Assembly: GCA_946886565.1 (NCBI GenBank)
Contig: CAMPIX010000009.1
Coordinates: 24,796-88,795, forward strand
DNA length: 64,000 bases
Reading direction: 5' to 3'
Origin: an uncultured Altererythrobacter sp.
GTDB lineage: Bacteria > Pseudomonadota > Alphaproteobacteria > Sphingomonadales > Sphingomonadaceae
Shown here: piece after piece, positions 1 through 9,039 of the stretch
How positions within the stretch are numbered: the stretch's first letter is position 1
Layout: every line of letters begins with the position of its first letter
Translations under genes and position numbers: made by a program
Notes under the pieces: generated by a model
Told to the model about the DNA's origin: nothing
The model's database searches: none
What the model saw: the letters and a program-made list of their open reading frames with translations, nothing else

Positions 1-132
1 GCGGATGGTCACCACGTCGCCGTTCTTGTCGAGCTCGACTTCCACCCCCGCATCGATCGCGAAGCCCTTCGGCAGCCGCACGGCGACGCTGTTGCCGGAC
101 TTGAAGGTCTTGGTGTGGACGGGCTTGGTCAT
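1..132 (-). CDS. AbrB/MazE/VapB-type antitoxin, N-terminal part (truncated by window edge)
   Basis: Only the first 44 codons are in the window; the 3' end lies beyond position 1. The visible protein begins MTKPVHTKTFKSGNSVAVRL and continues with LPKGF and a V-E-L stretch. This is the usual beginning of SpoVT-AbrB swapped-hairpin antitoxins (VapB/MazE type), which bind DNA as dimers and neutralise a partner toxin, usually a PIN-domain or MazF-type RNase. The toxin should lie just outside the window. The ATG sits 7 bases downstream of a TATA-rich palindrome, which fits autoregulation. Family assignment is good; the toxin partner is inferred only. Confidence 0.75.
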   Translation of the reverse strand, partial: MTKPVHTKTFKSGNSVAVRLPKGFAIDAGVEVELDKNGDVVTIR

Positions 133-138
133 GCGGAT

Positions 139-155
139 GTATATACGGGATATAC
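139..155 (-). promoter_or_regulatory. Candidate operator/-10 region of the antitoxin gene
   Basis: The sequence GTATATACGGGATATAC consists of the self-palindrome GTATATAC and a second ATATAC, separated by GGG. It lies directly upstream of the antitoxin ATG (position 132). AbrB-type antitoxins repress their own promoters at such symmetric sites, so this is a plausible operator overlapping the -10 region. Seen: the repeat and its position. Inferred: its function. Confidence 0.4.
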
Positions 156-208
156 GCCAGGTGTGCAACGCTTCGTCCGGTGCCGCAATCAGGCAAAGGC
201 TTCGCCGA

Positions 209-445
209 GCGAAGGTTCGCATGCGCCTGATAAATCCACATCGCAACGAGCACGATCAAGGTCAGGAACGCCAGGAGCCAGCCCAAATAGACAAAGGCGA
301 AGACGGTCGTCAGCGGGTCTGGCGTCAGCGCGTCCATGTCGATCACGCCGAACGTTTCGAGCCCCTCGCCGACAAACATCGCCAGCCCAAGCCAGATCAC
401 CAAATAGATCGCGACACTGGCCACTTGACGCGCGACAAGTCTGCC
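209..445 (-). pseudogene. Remnant of a DUF4328-like membrane protein
   Basis: In the minus-strand frame from about 445 down to 209 the translation is a hydrophobic segment (VASVAIYLVIWLGLAMF), an acidic loop, a second membrane segment (FVYLGWLLAFLTLIVLVAMW) and then WIYQAHANLRS. The W-I-Y-x-A-H-x-N-L-R pattern after a membrane helix is characteristic of DUF4328 proteins, which normally continue with a P-G-W-A-V-G-W-W-F-V-P block and further helices. Here the homology stops after ANLRS and the frame runs on into unrelated sequence and the antitoxin gene. There is no ATG in this frame; only GTG at 424 could serve. I read this as a broken 5' fragment of a once longer gene. The family call is from memory of the motif. 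Confidence 0.45.
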
Positions 446-518
446 ATGCTTCCCCCAATGTAAGACAATCCCCGCGCAAGATTATGCGCGGGGATCATCC
501 CGGTGACAAGCAGGCGGC

Positions 519-1592
519 TCAGGCGTGGGCGAGTGTTCCCGCGACCGGCAGGCGCATCTGCAGCGTGCCGGGCAACTGGTGCACGATCGCATTGCGGATC
601 GGGGTCCAGCAGGCCGAGAGCGTCAGCAGCGCGGAGCCGATCACCAGCGCGGTCAGCGCGACATTGAGTTCGACCGCGCCGAAGCGGTCGAACAGCCAGG
701 TCAGCGTTGCGAGCACGTAGGCGAGGGCGGAGACGAGCAGCGCGCGCCGGTCGATCGCCAGCGCAACGAGGCCCATCGCGATATAGACCACCAGCACCGC
801 GACCGCCGCGCCGGCGCCGATATCCTGGCCCTGGGTCACACCGATCCAGTGGAACAGCGGGTGCGCGATCATCGGCGCGGCGAGCAGATGGAGCCAAAAG
901 GCGACGTCGCTGCGGCGCGTCCGGCGCTCGCCGTCGCTCGTGTCCCAGCGCATCGCGAACAGAAAGATCGCGATGCCCGCGGCGAAGACCAGCGGCATCA
1001 GTACGGTGTCGGGCTGGACGTTGTCCGGGCCGATCGCGGCGACGATCAGCGCGATTCCCGTGGCCGCGACCGCCGCCGAGCCTGCGGCGACGGTGATCGG
1101 CACCATGAAGCGCCGCCAGTGCACGAACGCCGCGCCAGCGGTGATCAGCGCGCAGCCGGCGACCAGCACCGCCGCCAGCGTCTTGTTCGTATCGGGTTGG
1201 TCGAAGGCCATGATCGTGAAGCCGAGCAGCGTCTCGAACACGCCGCCCACGAAGGCGAGCAGCAGCACGATGCTCGGCAGCGCCATGCGCCGCTTGCGGG
1301 TGAAGAACTCGGCCATCGTCCACGCCGCACCCGCGATCAGCACGCCGGAGAACGGCGGCGGCCCGTCGAGCGCGGGCGTGAACGCCTGCCCGATGCCCGC
1401 CATCGCCACCAGCAGCAGCACCGCTGCGATGGTGACGAAGATGTCGTTGAAACTGTTGACGAGGCGGAAGTGCTCCTCGTCGGTGGCCGGTGCGGTGCGC
1501 GCACCGCGCACGTGCTGGCGCAAGGCATCGGCCGCCTCGGCGCTGAGCGCGCCGCTGGCGACCGCGCCGCGCAGGTCGTCTTCGGTATACAT
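519..1592 (-). CDS. DUF2157-like multi-pass membrane protein
   Basis: A 357-residue protein of unknown function. The first ~45 residues are soluble and helical (MYTEDDLRGAVASGALSAEA), resembling the N-terminal recognition segment of DUF2157 proteins. They are followed by about ten hydrophobic segments to the C-terminus, so it is an inner-membrane protein. The ATG at 1592 has a strong Shine-Dalgarno (GGGGAGGAG) about 8 bases upstream. That SD lies in the 3' arm of a short hairpin at 1600-1622, so translation could be modulated. No catalytic motif is visible. The gene stands alone between the SDR gene and the antitoxin locus. Confidence 0.7.
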   Translation of the reverse strand: MYTEDDLRGAVASGALSAEAADALRQHVRGARTAPATDEEHFRLVNSFNDIFVTIAAVLLLVAMAGIGQAFTPALDGPPPFSGVLIAGAAWTMAEFFTRKRRMALPSIVLLLAFVGGVFETLLGFTIMAFDQPDTNKTLAAVLVAGCALITAGAAFVHWRRFMVPITVAAGSAAVAATGIALIVAAIGPDNVQPDTVLMPLVFAAGIAIFLFAMRWDTSDGERRTRRSDVAFWLHLLAAPMIAHPLFHWIGVTQGQDIGAGAAVAVLVVYIAMGLVALAIDRRALLVSALAYVLATLTWLFDRFGAVELNVALTALVIGSALLTLSACWTPIRNAIVHQLPGTLQMRLPVAGTLAHA

Positions 1593-1599
1593 GGGCGTC

Positions 1600-1622
1600 T
1601 CTCCTCCCCTTTGGAGGGGAGA
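1600..1622 (-). promoter_or_regulatory. Hairpin enclosing the Shine-Dalgarno of the 519-1592 gene
   Basis: On the minus strand CTCCCCT, then CCAA, then AGGGGAG forms a stem-loop, and its 3' arm contains the GGGGAGGAG ribosome-binding site of the following gene. The same CCTCC/GGAGG type of palindrome occurs at other intergenic sites in the window (4809-4935, 53628-53767), so this may be a reduced copy of that repeat family. Folding is by eye only. Confidence 0.4.
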
Positions 1623-1661
1623 AGCTACGCCTGGTGTATTAGTGTGTCAATACAGCCGGGA

Positions 1662-2597
1662 TCAGCTCCGCGCCGAGGACGGCGCCGCATCCTTGCCGAG
1701 CACTTCCTGCATCGCCTTGAGGATCGCGCCCGACTGTTCGGAGCCCGAATTCGGGCTGCGCAGGTTGCTCATCTCGCTGATCTTGTCCCAGTGCGCGGCG
1801 AAGCCTTCGACGGTGCGCTCTTCGTCCTTCAGCCAGACCGCGTCGTTCATCACAACCCAGGCCGAATGGAAGCCGCCAGCGCCCGCGCCGACGATCGCGT
1901 TGGTCGGCGCGTCCCCGCTGACGAGGAAGAGCGCCGCGGGGACCACGTTGGCCGGATCGAACAGCTTGAACGCTTCCTCGGGGAACAGGTCCTCGGTCAT
2001 GCGCGTGCCGGCGACGGGCGACAGCGTGTTGACCTTGATGTTGTACTTCGCGCCTTCGAGCTGGAGCGTCTTGGTCAGCCCTGCGAGGCCGAGCTTGGCC
2101 GCGCCGTAGTTCGCCTGGCCGAAATTGCCGAACAGGCCGGTCGAGCTCGCGGTCATGAGGATGCGGCCATAGGCCTGCTCGCGCATCGTCTCCCAGCACG
2201 CCTTGGTCGCGAAGGCCGAACCGGTCAGGTGGACCTTGAGCACGAACTCGAAGTCCTCGGGGCTCATCTTGGCGAAGGTCTTGTCGCGCAGCACGCCAGC
2301 GTTGTTGATCAGCACGTGGACGCCGCCCCACTTCTGCCTGGCGTCGGCGACCATCTTTTCCATCTGCTCGTATTCGGTGACCGAGCCGCCGTTGGCGATC
2401 GCCTCGCCGCCCGCCTTCTCGATCTCCTCGACCACTTGCGCGGCGGCGTCGGACGAGCCGGTGCCGTCGCGCGAGCCGCCGAGGTCGTTGACCACGACCT
2501 TCGCCCCGCGCCGCGCGAGCTCGAGCGCATATTCGCGGCCCAGCCCGCCGCCCGCGCCGGTGACGATGGCTACCTTGTCCTTGAAGTCGATGGTCAT
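1662..2597 (-). CDS. SDR-family dehydrogenase, (3R)-hydroxyacyl-CoA dehydrogenase-like
   Basis: A 311-residue classical short-chain dehydrogenase. It has the cofactor motif TGAGGGLG at residues 13-20, the NNAG motif near residue 97, and the catalytic tetrad region with S-S-T followed by YGAAK. The sequence VVNDLGGSRDGTGSS after the second strand, and the overall similarity, match the dehydrogenase domain of peroxisomal multifunctional enzyme type 2 (17-beta-HSD4). Bacterial homologues act on hydroxyacyl-CoA in fatty-acid or steroid side-chain beta-oxidation. An extra C-terminal ~70 residues (after GGFHSAW) are as in that subfamily. It stands alone, with its own SD (AGGAGG) before ATG 2597. 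The substrate is inferred. Confidence 0.85.
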   Translation of the reverse strand: MTIDFKDKVAIVTGAGGGLGREYALELARRGAKVVVNDLGGSRDGTGSSDAAAQVVEEIEKAGGEAIANGGSVTEYEQMEKMVADARQKWGGVHVLINNAGVLRDKTFAKMSPEDFEFVLKVHLTGSAFATKACWETMREQAYGRILMTASSTGLFGNFGQANYGAAKLGLAGLTKTLQLEGAKYNIKVNTLSPVAGTRMTEDLFPEEAFKLFDPANVVPAALFLVSGDAPTNAIVGAGAGGFHSAWVVMNDAVWLKDEERTVEGFAAHWDKISEMSNLRSPNSGSEQSGAILKAMQEVLGKDAAPSSARS

Positions 2598-2726
2598 GGC
2601 ATGTCCTCCTGCCGCCGGTGCGGCCTTACGTTCGCGTCAATCTGCGGGCGGGGTGGCAGGTTCCGCGCGGCGATGCAACTGCATGTGCGATCGCGCACGC
2701 TGCCGTAAGGTCGAAGAGCCGGGAAC

Positions 2727-3395
2727 TCAGAGCTTTTCCAGCACCGGGATCAACTCGCTCAGCGAATCGATCATCGCATCCGCGCCCAACTCCTCGCGCG
2801 GCCTGTCGCAGTATCCGTAGCAGGCGGCGATCACCGGCACGCCCGCCGCGCGCGCGGCGCGCACGTCGTAGGAACTGTCCCCGACATAGACCATCCGCCC
2901 GCCGCCGCAGCATTCGCGCGCGTGCAGGATCGGGTCGGCGGCGGGTTTGGCACGGCCCCTGCCGAGCGTATCGCCGCCGATCACGCAGTCGAACCGTTCG
3001 ACCAGCTCCAGCGTGCCGAGCACCGCGCGGGCGAACTGTTCGAACTTGTTGGTCACCACGCCGACCCGCACCCCGCGAGATGCCAGCTCGTCGAGCATCA
3101 CGAGCGCGCCGGGATAGCACTGCGTGTGGACGGCGTGGTTCTCGCCGTAGAATCCCAGCATTTCCTTGTAGAGCTTGTGGAACTCGTCCGGTGGCAGGCC
3201 GCCCTGTTCGTCGATGGCGCGTTGGAGCATGATTTTCGCTCCGCCGCCGATCAGATCCTTCGCGCTGTCCGCCGGCACGCTGGCGAAGCCGCCGAGCGCG
3301 AGCGCATGATTGACGGCGGCGCCCAAGTCGCGGTGCGTTTCGAGGAGAGTGCCGTCGAGATCGAAGCCGACGATGTCGAAGGGAAAGTCCGCCAT
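2727..3395 (-). CDS. gph: Phosphoglycolate phosphatase, HAD superfamily
   Basis: A 222-residue HAD hydrolase that would dephosphorylate 2-phosphoglycolate, a by-product of DNA 3'-end repair and of oxygenation reactions. Motif I is FDLDGTL with the nucleophile D12 and general acid D14. The alpha-helical cap follows (GGGAKIML), motif II is VVTNK, and motif IV is YVGDSSYD. The length matches Gph. It is transcribed divergently from glmU, a common pairing in this group. A related HAD phosphatase with another sugar-phosphate substrate cannot be excluded. Confidence 0.85.
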   Translation of the reverse strand: MADFPFDIVGFDLDGTLLETHRDLGAAVNHALALGGFASVPADSAKDLIGGGAKIMLQRAIDEQGGLPPDEFHKLYKEMLGFYGENHAVHTQCYPGALVMLDELASRGVRVGVVTNKFEQFARAVLGTLELVERFDCVIGGDTLGRGRAKPAADPILHARECCGGGRMVYVGDSSYDVRAARAAGVPVIAACYGYCDRPREELGADAMIDSLSELIPVLEKL

Positions 3396-3454
3396 GCACG
3401 CCGGGTGCCGGATGGTTCTTCAAACCGCAAGCGTTTGCTGGCATGGCCGCGTGC

Positions 3455-4804
3455 ATGAGAGAGTTTGCCACGATCATCCTCGCCGCGGGCAAGGGCACCC
3501 GCATGAAATCGAACCTGCACAAGGTCCTTCATCCGATAGCTGGCCGGCCGATGCTGGAACATTTGCTGGCGAATCTCGCGGAGCTCGCACCGACGCACAC
3601 CGTCGTGGTCGCGGGCGACCGGCATGAGCAACTGCGGCAGGCGCTTGCGGCGCACGACATTACCGTTGCCTTGCAGGAGCCGCAGCTTGGCACGGCACAT
3701 GCTGCGTTACAGGCAAAGGCGGCACTCGCGGATTACAGCGGACTGGTCATGGTCTGCTTTGGCGACTGCCCGATGGTCAGATCGGAAACCGTGCGAAAGC
3801 TCGCGACAGTGCTCGAGGGGGAGGCGCGCGTCGCCGTGCTCGGTTTCCGCCCGGCCGATCCGCTATCCTACGGACGGATTATCGCCGATGAGGCAGGCGC
3901 GGTGCGCAAAATGGTCGAATTCAAGGATGCGACCGAAGCGGAGCGCGCGGTCGATCTTTGCAATTCGGGCGTCATCCTCGCCCATAGCGACGATTTGTGG
4001 AGGTTGCTCGAAAGCGTCGGCAACGACAACGCCCAAGGCGAGTACTACCTGCCGGATGTCGCGACCAATGCGATCGCGGAAGGCCTGCGAGTGGCCGTGG
4101 TCGAAACCGGCGAGGCCGAGGTGCAGGGCATCAACAGCCGCGCAGAGCTCGCCCGCGCCGAGGCGCAGTGGCAGGAACTGAAACGCGAGGAGGCGATGGC
4201 GAACGGCGCCTCGCTGCGTGCGCCCGAGACGGTGTTCTTCAGCTGGGACACCGAGATCGGCCGCGACGTGACGATCGAGCCCAACGTCGTGTTCGGCCCC
4301 GGCGCGAAAGTCGCCGACGGGGCGACGATCCGCGCCTTCTGCCATATCGAGGGCGCCTCGATCGGCGAGGGCGCCGAAGTCGGCCCGTTCGCCCGGCTGC
4401 GCCCCGGGGCGGTGATGGGCAAGGGCAGCAAGGTCGGCAATTTCGTCGAGATGAAGAAGGCCGTGCTGGGCGAGGGAGCCAAGGCCAACCACCTGAGCTA
4501 CCTCGGCGATGCGGAGATCGGCGCGGGTGCGAACATCGGCGCGGGCACGATCACCTGCAACTACGACGGCTACTTCAAGTACAAGACCGTGATCGGCCCG
4601 CGCGCCTTCATCGGCAGCAACAGCGCGCTGATCGCCCCGGTGAAGATCGGCGCGGACGCGATCGTCGCCGCGGGCAGCGCGGTCAGCCGCGATGTCGCCG
4701 ACGGCGAACTGCGCATGGTCCGCGCCGAACAGCTCGTGAAGCCCGGCTGGGCCGACCGCTTCCACGACGCGATGAAGAAAAAGAAGGCGGCGGAAAAGAA
4801 GTGA
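3455..4804 (+). CDS. glmU: Bifunctional UDP-GlcNAc pyrophosphorylase / glucosamine-1-phosphate acetyltransferase
   Basis: GlmU makes UDP-N-acetylglucosamine, the precursor of peptidoglycan and lipid A, in two cytoplasmic steps. The N-terminal uridyltransferase domain carries the signature LAAGKGTRMKS near residue 9 and HKVLHPIAG. The C-terminal left-handed beta-helix consists of hexapeptide repeats (IGEGAEVGPFARLRPG, IGAGANIGAGTITCNYDG). Its active-site H-L-S-Y-L-G-D and N-Y-D-G are intact. I chose the ATG at 3455 (MREFATIILAAG) because it fits the family's usual N-terminus; an in-frame ATG at 3443 is possible. Either way it is about 450 aa, full length. Confidence 0.95.
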   Translation: MREFATIILAAGKGTRMKSNLHKVLHPIAGRPMLEHLLANLAELAPTHTVVVAGDRHEQLRQALAAHDITVALQEPQLGTAHAALQAKAALADYSGLVMVCFGDCPMVRSETVRKLATVLEGEARVAVLGFRPADPLSYGRIIADEAGAVRKMVEFKDATEAERAVDLCNSGVILAHSDDLWRLLESVGNDNAQGEYYLPDVATNAIAEGLRVAVVETGEAEVQGINSRAELARAEAQWQELKREEAMANGASLRAPETVFFSWDTEIGRDVTIEPNVVFGPGAKVADGATIRAFCHIEGASIGEGAEVGPFARLRPGAVMGKGSKVGNFVEMKKAVLGEGAKANHLSYLGDAEIGAGANIGAGTITCNYDGYFKYKTVIGPRAFIGSNSALIAPVKIGADAIVAAGSAVSRDVADGELRMVRAEQLVKPGWADRFHDAMKKKKAAEKK

Positions 4805-4808
4805 GCCG

Positions 4809-4935
4809 ATCCTCCCCCGGAGGGGGAGGGGGACCGCCGCCGTAGGCGGTGGTGGAGGGGTGTCCCATTCTCGATAGGGGCGACACCCCTCCGTCAGCCG
4901 CTACGCGGCTGCCACCTCCCCTTGCAGAGGAGGAT
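4809..4935. repeat. Palindromic intergenic repeat (CCTCC-GGAGG type)
   Basis: The whole space between glmU and the methyltransferase gene is an imperfect inverted repeat of about 127 bases. It starts ATCCTCCCCCGGAGGGGGAGG and ends with a complementary CCTCCCCTTGCAGAGGAGGAT. Inner arms read GGTGGAGGGGTGTC and GACACCCCTCC, and CCGCCGTAGGCGG and CAGCCGCTACGCGGCTG form further hairpins. It does not code. It resembles the short palindromic repeats scattered through sphingomonad genomes. It could also act as a bidirectional terminator, since the two flanking genes are convergent. Confidence 0.75.
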
Positions 4936-4951
4936 CGTATAGACGCCGGTG

Positions 4952-5509
4952 CTAATCCACCCCGCCGAAGCCGGGGATGAAAGTCTCGGGCACGGTCCAC
5001 TTGTAGACCTGTCGGTTGGCGACCACGCGGCGTTCTTCGGCCGACCAGTCGCCCATCGCGAAATCGTGGCTGACCACGCGCGCGCCGGGTTCGAGCTGTT
5101 CAAGCAGTTGCGGGCGCAGCCGCAGGTTGAGCGTGTCTCCCAGGTAGAGCGTGACCACGTCCGCATCGGAGAAGTCGGTCGCGAACAGGTCGGCCTCGCG
5201 GAATTCGACGAGGTGCGAAACGCCCGCGGCTTCGGCGTTCGCCTCGGCCTTGCGGATCAGGCGCGGGTCTATCTCGATCCCTACCGCGCGCACGCCGAAC
5301 TTCTTCGCCGCGGCGATCGGGATGCGCCCGTCGCCCGAGCCGAGATCGTAGAGTACGTCGCCTTCGCCGATCTCGGCCATCTCGATCATCGCCTCGACCA
5401 CCGGCTCGGGCGTCGCGACGTAGTGGATGTCGACCTGCGGTCCGCACGAGGCGAGCGCGAGCAGCGCGGTAATGGCGGCGAAGGCCCTGGTGCGCACGGC
5501 GGCGGTCAT
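4952..5509 (-). CDS. Class I SAM-dependent methyltransferase with lipoprotein signal
   Basis: A 185-residue Rossmann methyltransferase. Motif I is DLGSGDGRIP at residues 55-64, motif post-I is GIEIDP, and the DLFATDFSDADVVTLYLG segment corresponds to motif II/III. The N-terminus (residues 1-22) is a hydrophobic signal ending in LASC, a good lipobox with Cys22, so the enzyme is predicted to be exported and lipid-anchored. That is odd for a SAM-dependent enzyme, because SAM is cytoplasmic. Proteins of this type (with the HYVATPEPVV lead-in) exist in other proteobacteria, but I know of no assigned substrate. It faces the winged-helix regulator across an 81-bp divergent gap. Confidence 0.75.
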   Translation of the reverse strand: MTAAVRTRAFAAITALLALASCGPQVDIHYVATPEPVVEAMIEMAEIGEGDVLYDLGSGDGRIPIAAAKKFGVRAVGIEIDPRLIRKAEANAEAAGVSHLVEFREADLFATDFSDADVVTLYLGDTLNLRLRPQLLEQLEPGARVVSHDFAMGDWSAEERRVVANRQVYKWTVPETFIPGFGGVD

Positions 5510-5590
5510 GACGCATGGATTGCTCGGCAAAGGTGACGGCAATGTGAACGCGCGCGCCGGAGCGGCTGGACGGCCGCCGCGCCGCGCGGC

Positions 5591-6664
5591 ATGACCCGCG
5601 GCAGGGAGGACCGCGCGCTGGACGCCAACCGCTTCGAATTCGGCGATTTCGCGCTCGATGTGCGCACGCGCCGGCTCACGCGGGGCGGGGCGCCGGTCGA
5701 GATCAGCGCGCGCTATTTCGACGCGATGGTGCTGATGCTGCGCGATCCGGGCGGGCTGGTGACCAAGGATCGCTTCCACGAGGAGGTCTGGCGCGGCATC
5801 CCGGTGACCGACGAGGCGCTGACCCAGTGCATCCGCACGCTGCGCCGTGCGCTCGGCGACGACGCGGCGAATCCGCGCTTCATCGAGACGGTGCCCAAGC
5901 ACGGCTACCGCTTCGTCGCGCCGGTGGCGGTGGGCGAGGGCGCCCGGCCCGAGCAGCCCGCGCCGGGCACACGCTGGATCGACGCCGCTTCGCTCGCGCT
6001 TGCGGCCACCGCTGGCGGGGGGATCGCGGGGATCGTGGGCGGGATCGTCTACGGGTTCGCGGCCGATGCGGGCGGCGGCGGCGCGCTGTCGAGCTTGCTG
6101 GTGCTGCTCGTGCTCAATATCGGGGTGGGACTTTTCGCCGGGGCGGCGATCGGGCTCGGCATCGCGCTCGTTCCGCGCGAGGGCGATGCGATCTCGCCCT
6201 GGGCCGCGCTCGGCGGCGCGGGTGGTGGGATCGTCGCGGGCGCGCTCGCCAAGCTGCTCGGGCTCGACGCTTTTCGCCTGCTGTTCGGCCGCTCGCCGGG
6301 CGACATCACCGGAGCATTCGAGGGCGGGCTCACCGGCCTCGCGGTCGGCGCGGCGTTCGTCATCGCGAGCCGCCTCGCCTCGCGCCGCAAAGGTTTGTTC
6401 GTCGCCGCGCTGGCGGGCGGCGGGGCGGGAATCGCGATCGCGCTGCTCGGGGGAGAGATGATGGGCGGCAGCCTCGCGCTGCTGGCCGACAATTTCCGCG
6501 GCTCGCAATTGCGCTTCGAGCGGCTGACCGCGCTGTTCGGCGAGGACCGGTTCGGGCCACTGACCCGGCTCAACACCGGCCTGCTCGAGGGGGCGGTGTT
6601 CGCATTGGGCACCGTGGGCGCGATGCTGGTCTACGAGCGAGGGCGGAGCCGTCGCGCTCTTTAG
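5591..6664 (+). CDS. Membrane-anchored winged-helix transcriptional regulator (CadC/ToxR-like architecture)
   Basis: The N-terminal ~110 residues form an OmpR/PhoB-type winged helix (FEFGDFALDVRTRRLTRGG, then TDEALTQCIRTLRRALGDD, then RFIETVPKHGYRFVAPV). The rest of the 357 residues is a set of about six Gly/Ala-rich hydrophobic segments. There is no receiver domain. This is the layout of CadC/ToxR one-component regulators that bind DNA from the membrane, but here the C-terminus is a multi-pass domain rather than one helix plus a periplasmic sensor. The signal is unknown. It is divergent from the exported methyltransferase, a possible target. Confidence 0.75.
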   Translation: MTRGREDRALDANRFEFGDFALDVRTRRLTRGGAPVEISARYFDAMVLMLRDPGGLVTKDRFHEEVWRGIPVTDEALTQCIRTLRRALGDDAANPRFIETVPKHGYRFVAPVAVGEGARPEQPAPGTRWIDAASLALAATAGGGIAGIVGGIVYGFAADAGGGGALSSLLVLLVLNIGVGLFAGAAIGLGIALVPREGDAISPWAALGGAGGGIVAGALAKLLGLDAFRLLFGRSPGDITGAFEGGLTGLAVGAAFVIASRLASRRKGLFVAALAGGGAGIAIALLGGEMMGGSLALLADNFRGSQLRFERLTALFGEDRFGPLTRLNTGLLEGAVFALGTVGAMLVYERGRSRRAL

Positions 6665-6874
6665 TTTTTCACGCAAAGGCGCAAAGGCGCGAAGAGGTTT
6701 GGCCGGATAGCTGCCTTGCGCTGATTCGGTATCACACGAAGACACGAAGGCACGAAGATGTCGTGCCCGCGGCGAAGCCGCGCTCAACTTTCACATGCAG
6801 CGCACTTAGAAGGCGCCTTCGGTGCGAGCGCGATACTCCCCTTCGCGCCTTCGCGCCTTTGCGCGAATCAAAAA
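6665..6874. repeat. Inverted repeat of the 'cgcaaaggcgcaaaggcgcgaag' type
   Basis: The outer arms are TTTTTCACGCAAAGGCGCAA and onward (6665-6694) and the near-complement ending CGCCTTTGCGCGAATCAAAAA (6841-6874). Between them is a related stretch, CACGAAGACACGAAGGCACG (about 6734-6757). The units are 8-9 base near-tandem repeats. The element fills the 258-base gap between the regulator gene and atpC. This type of repeat is widespread in proteobacterial intergenic DNA. No gene is seen in it. Confidence 0.65.
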
Positions 6875-6898
6875 GGGCGGCCCTTGCAGGCCGCCCCT
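6870..6898 (-). terminator. Rho-independent terminator of the atp operon
   Basis: GGGCGGCC and GGCCGCCC (6875-6882 and 6889-6896) form an 8-bp GC stem with a six-base loop. On the minus strand it is followed by TTTTT (6874-6870). It lies about 25-50 bases downstream of the atpC stop, where an operon terminator is expected. Confidence 0.8.
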
Positions 6899-6922
6899 TC
6901 GTATCCGGTCATGCGCGAAGGC

Positions 6923-7180
6923 TCAGCCCTCGACGTGCTCCGCGAGCACGGTCAGGCCGCTCTCGCTGACTTCGGCGAAGCCGCCGCGGACCTGGATTTC
7001 TTGCGGAGCGGCGCCTTCGGTCTTGTAGACCTGCACCGCGCCGTCGCGGATCGTCGACATGAAGGGCGCGTGGCCTTCGAGCACGCCGAACTCGCCCTCC
7101 GTGCCCGGGACGACCACCATGTGGACCTCCTCGGAACGGATCAGCTTGGCCGGCGTGACGAGTTCGAAGTGAAGGGCCAT
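6923..7180 (-). CDS. atpC: F1F0 ATP synthase epsilon subunit (short form)
   Basis: Central-stalk subunit epsilon of the F1 sector. The 85 residues cover only the N-terminal beta-sandwich ([50 protein letters not shown]) and stop where the C-terminal two-helix inhibitory domain would begin. E. coli epsilon has about 138 residues. The stop codon is followed by an intact terminator, so this looks like a natural short form rather than an annotation artefact. It lies 16 bases after atpD in the same operon. Confidence 0.93.
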   Translation of the reverse strand: MALHFELVTPAKLIRSEEVHMVVVPGTEGEFGVLEGHAPFMSTIRDGAVQVYKTEGAAPQEIQVRGGFAEVSESGLTVLAEHVEG

Positions 7181-7196
7181 ATCTTCTCTCCGGGCC

Positions 7197-9025
<1,829 letters not shown>

Positions 9026-9039
9026 GGTGGAATCCAGTT

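Noticed and set aside
525..2708. Long plus-strand reading frame of 727 codons opposite the DUF2157-like and SDR genes
   Set aside because: It is antisense to two well-supported genes, is rich in Arg, Asp, Gly and His without domains, and arises from high-GC codon use.
4952..6787. Extension of the methyltransferase gene to a 611-codon product
   Set aside because: The added ~425 residues are antisense to the winged-helix regulator gene; the signal peptide and family fit place the start at 5509.
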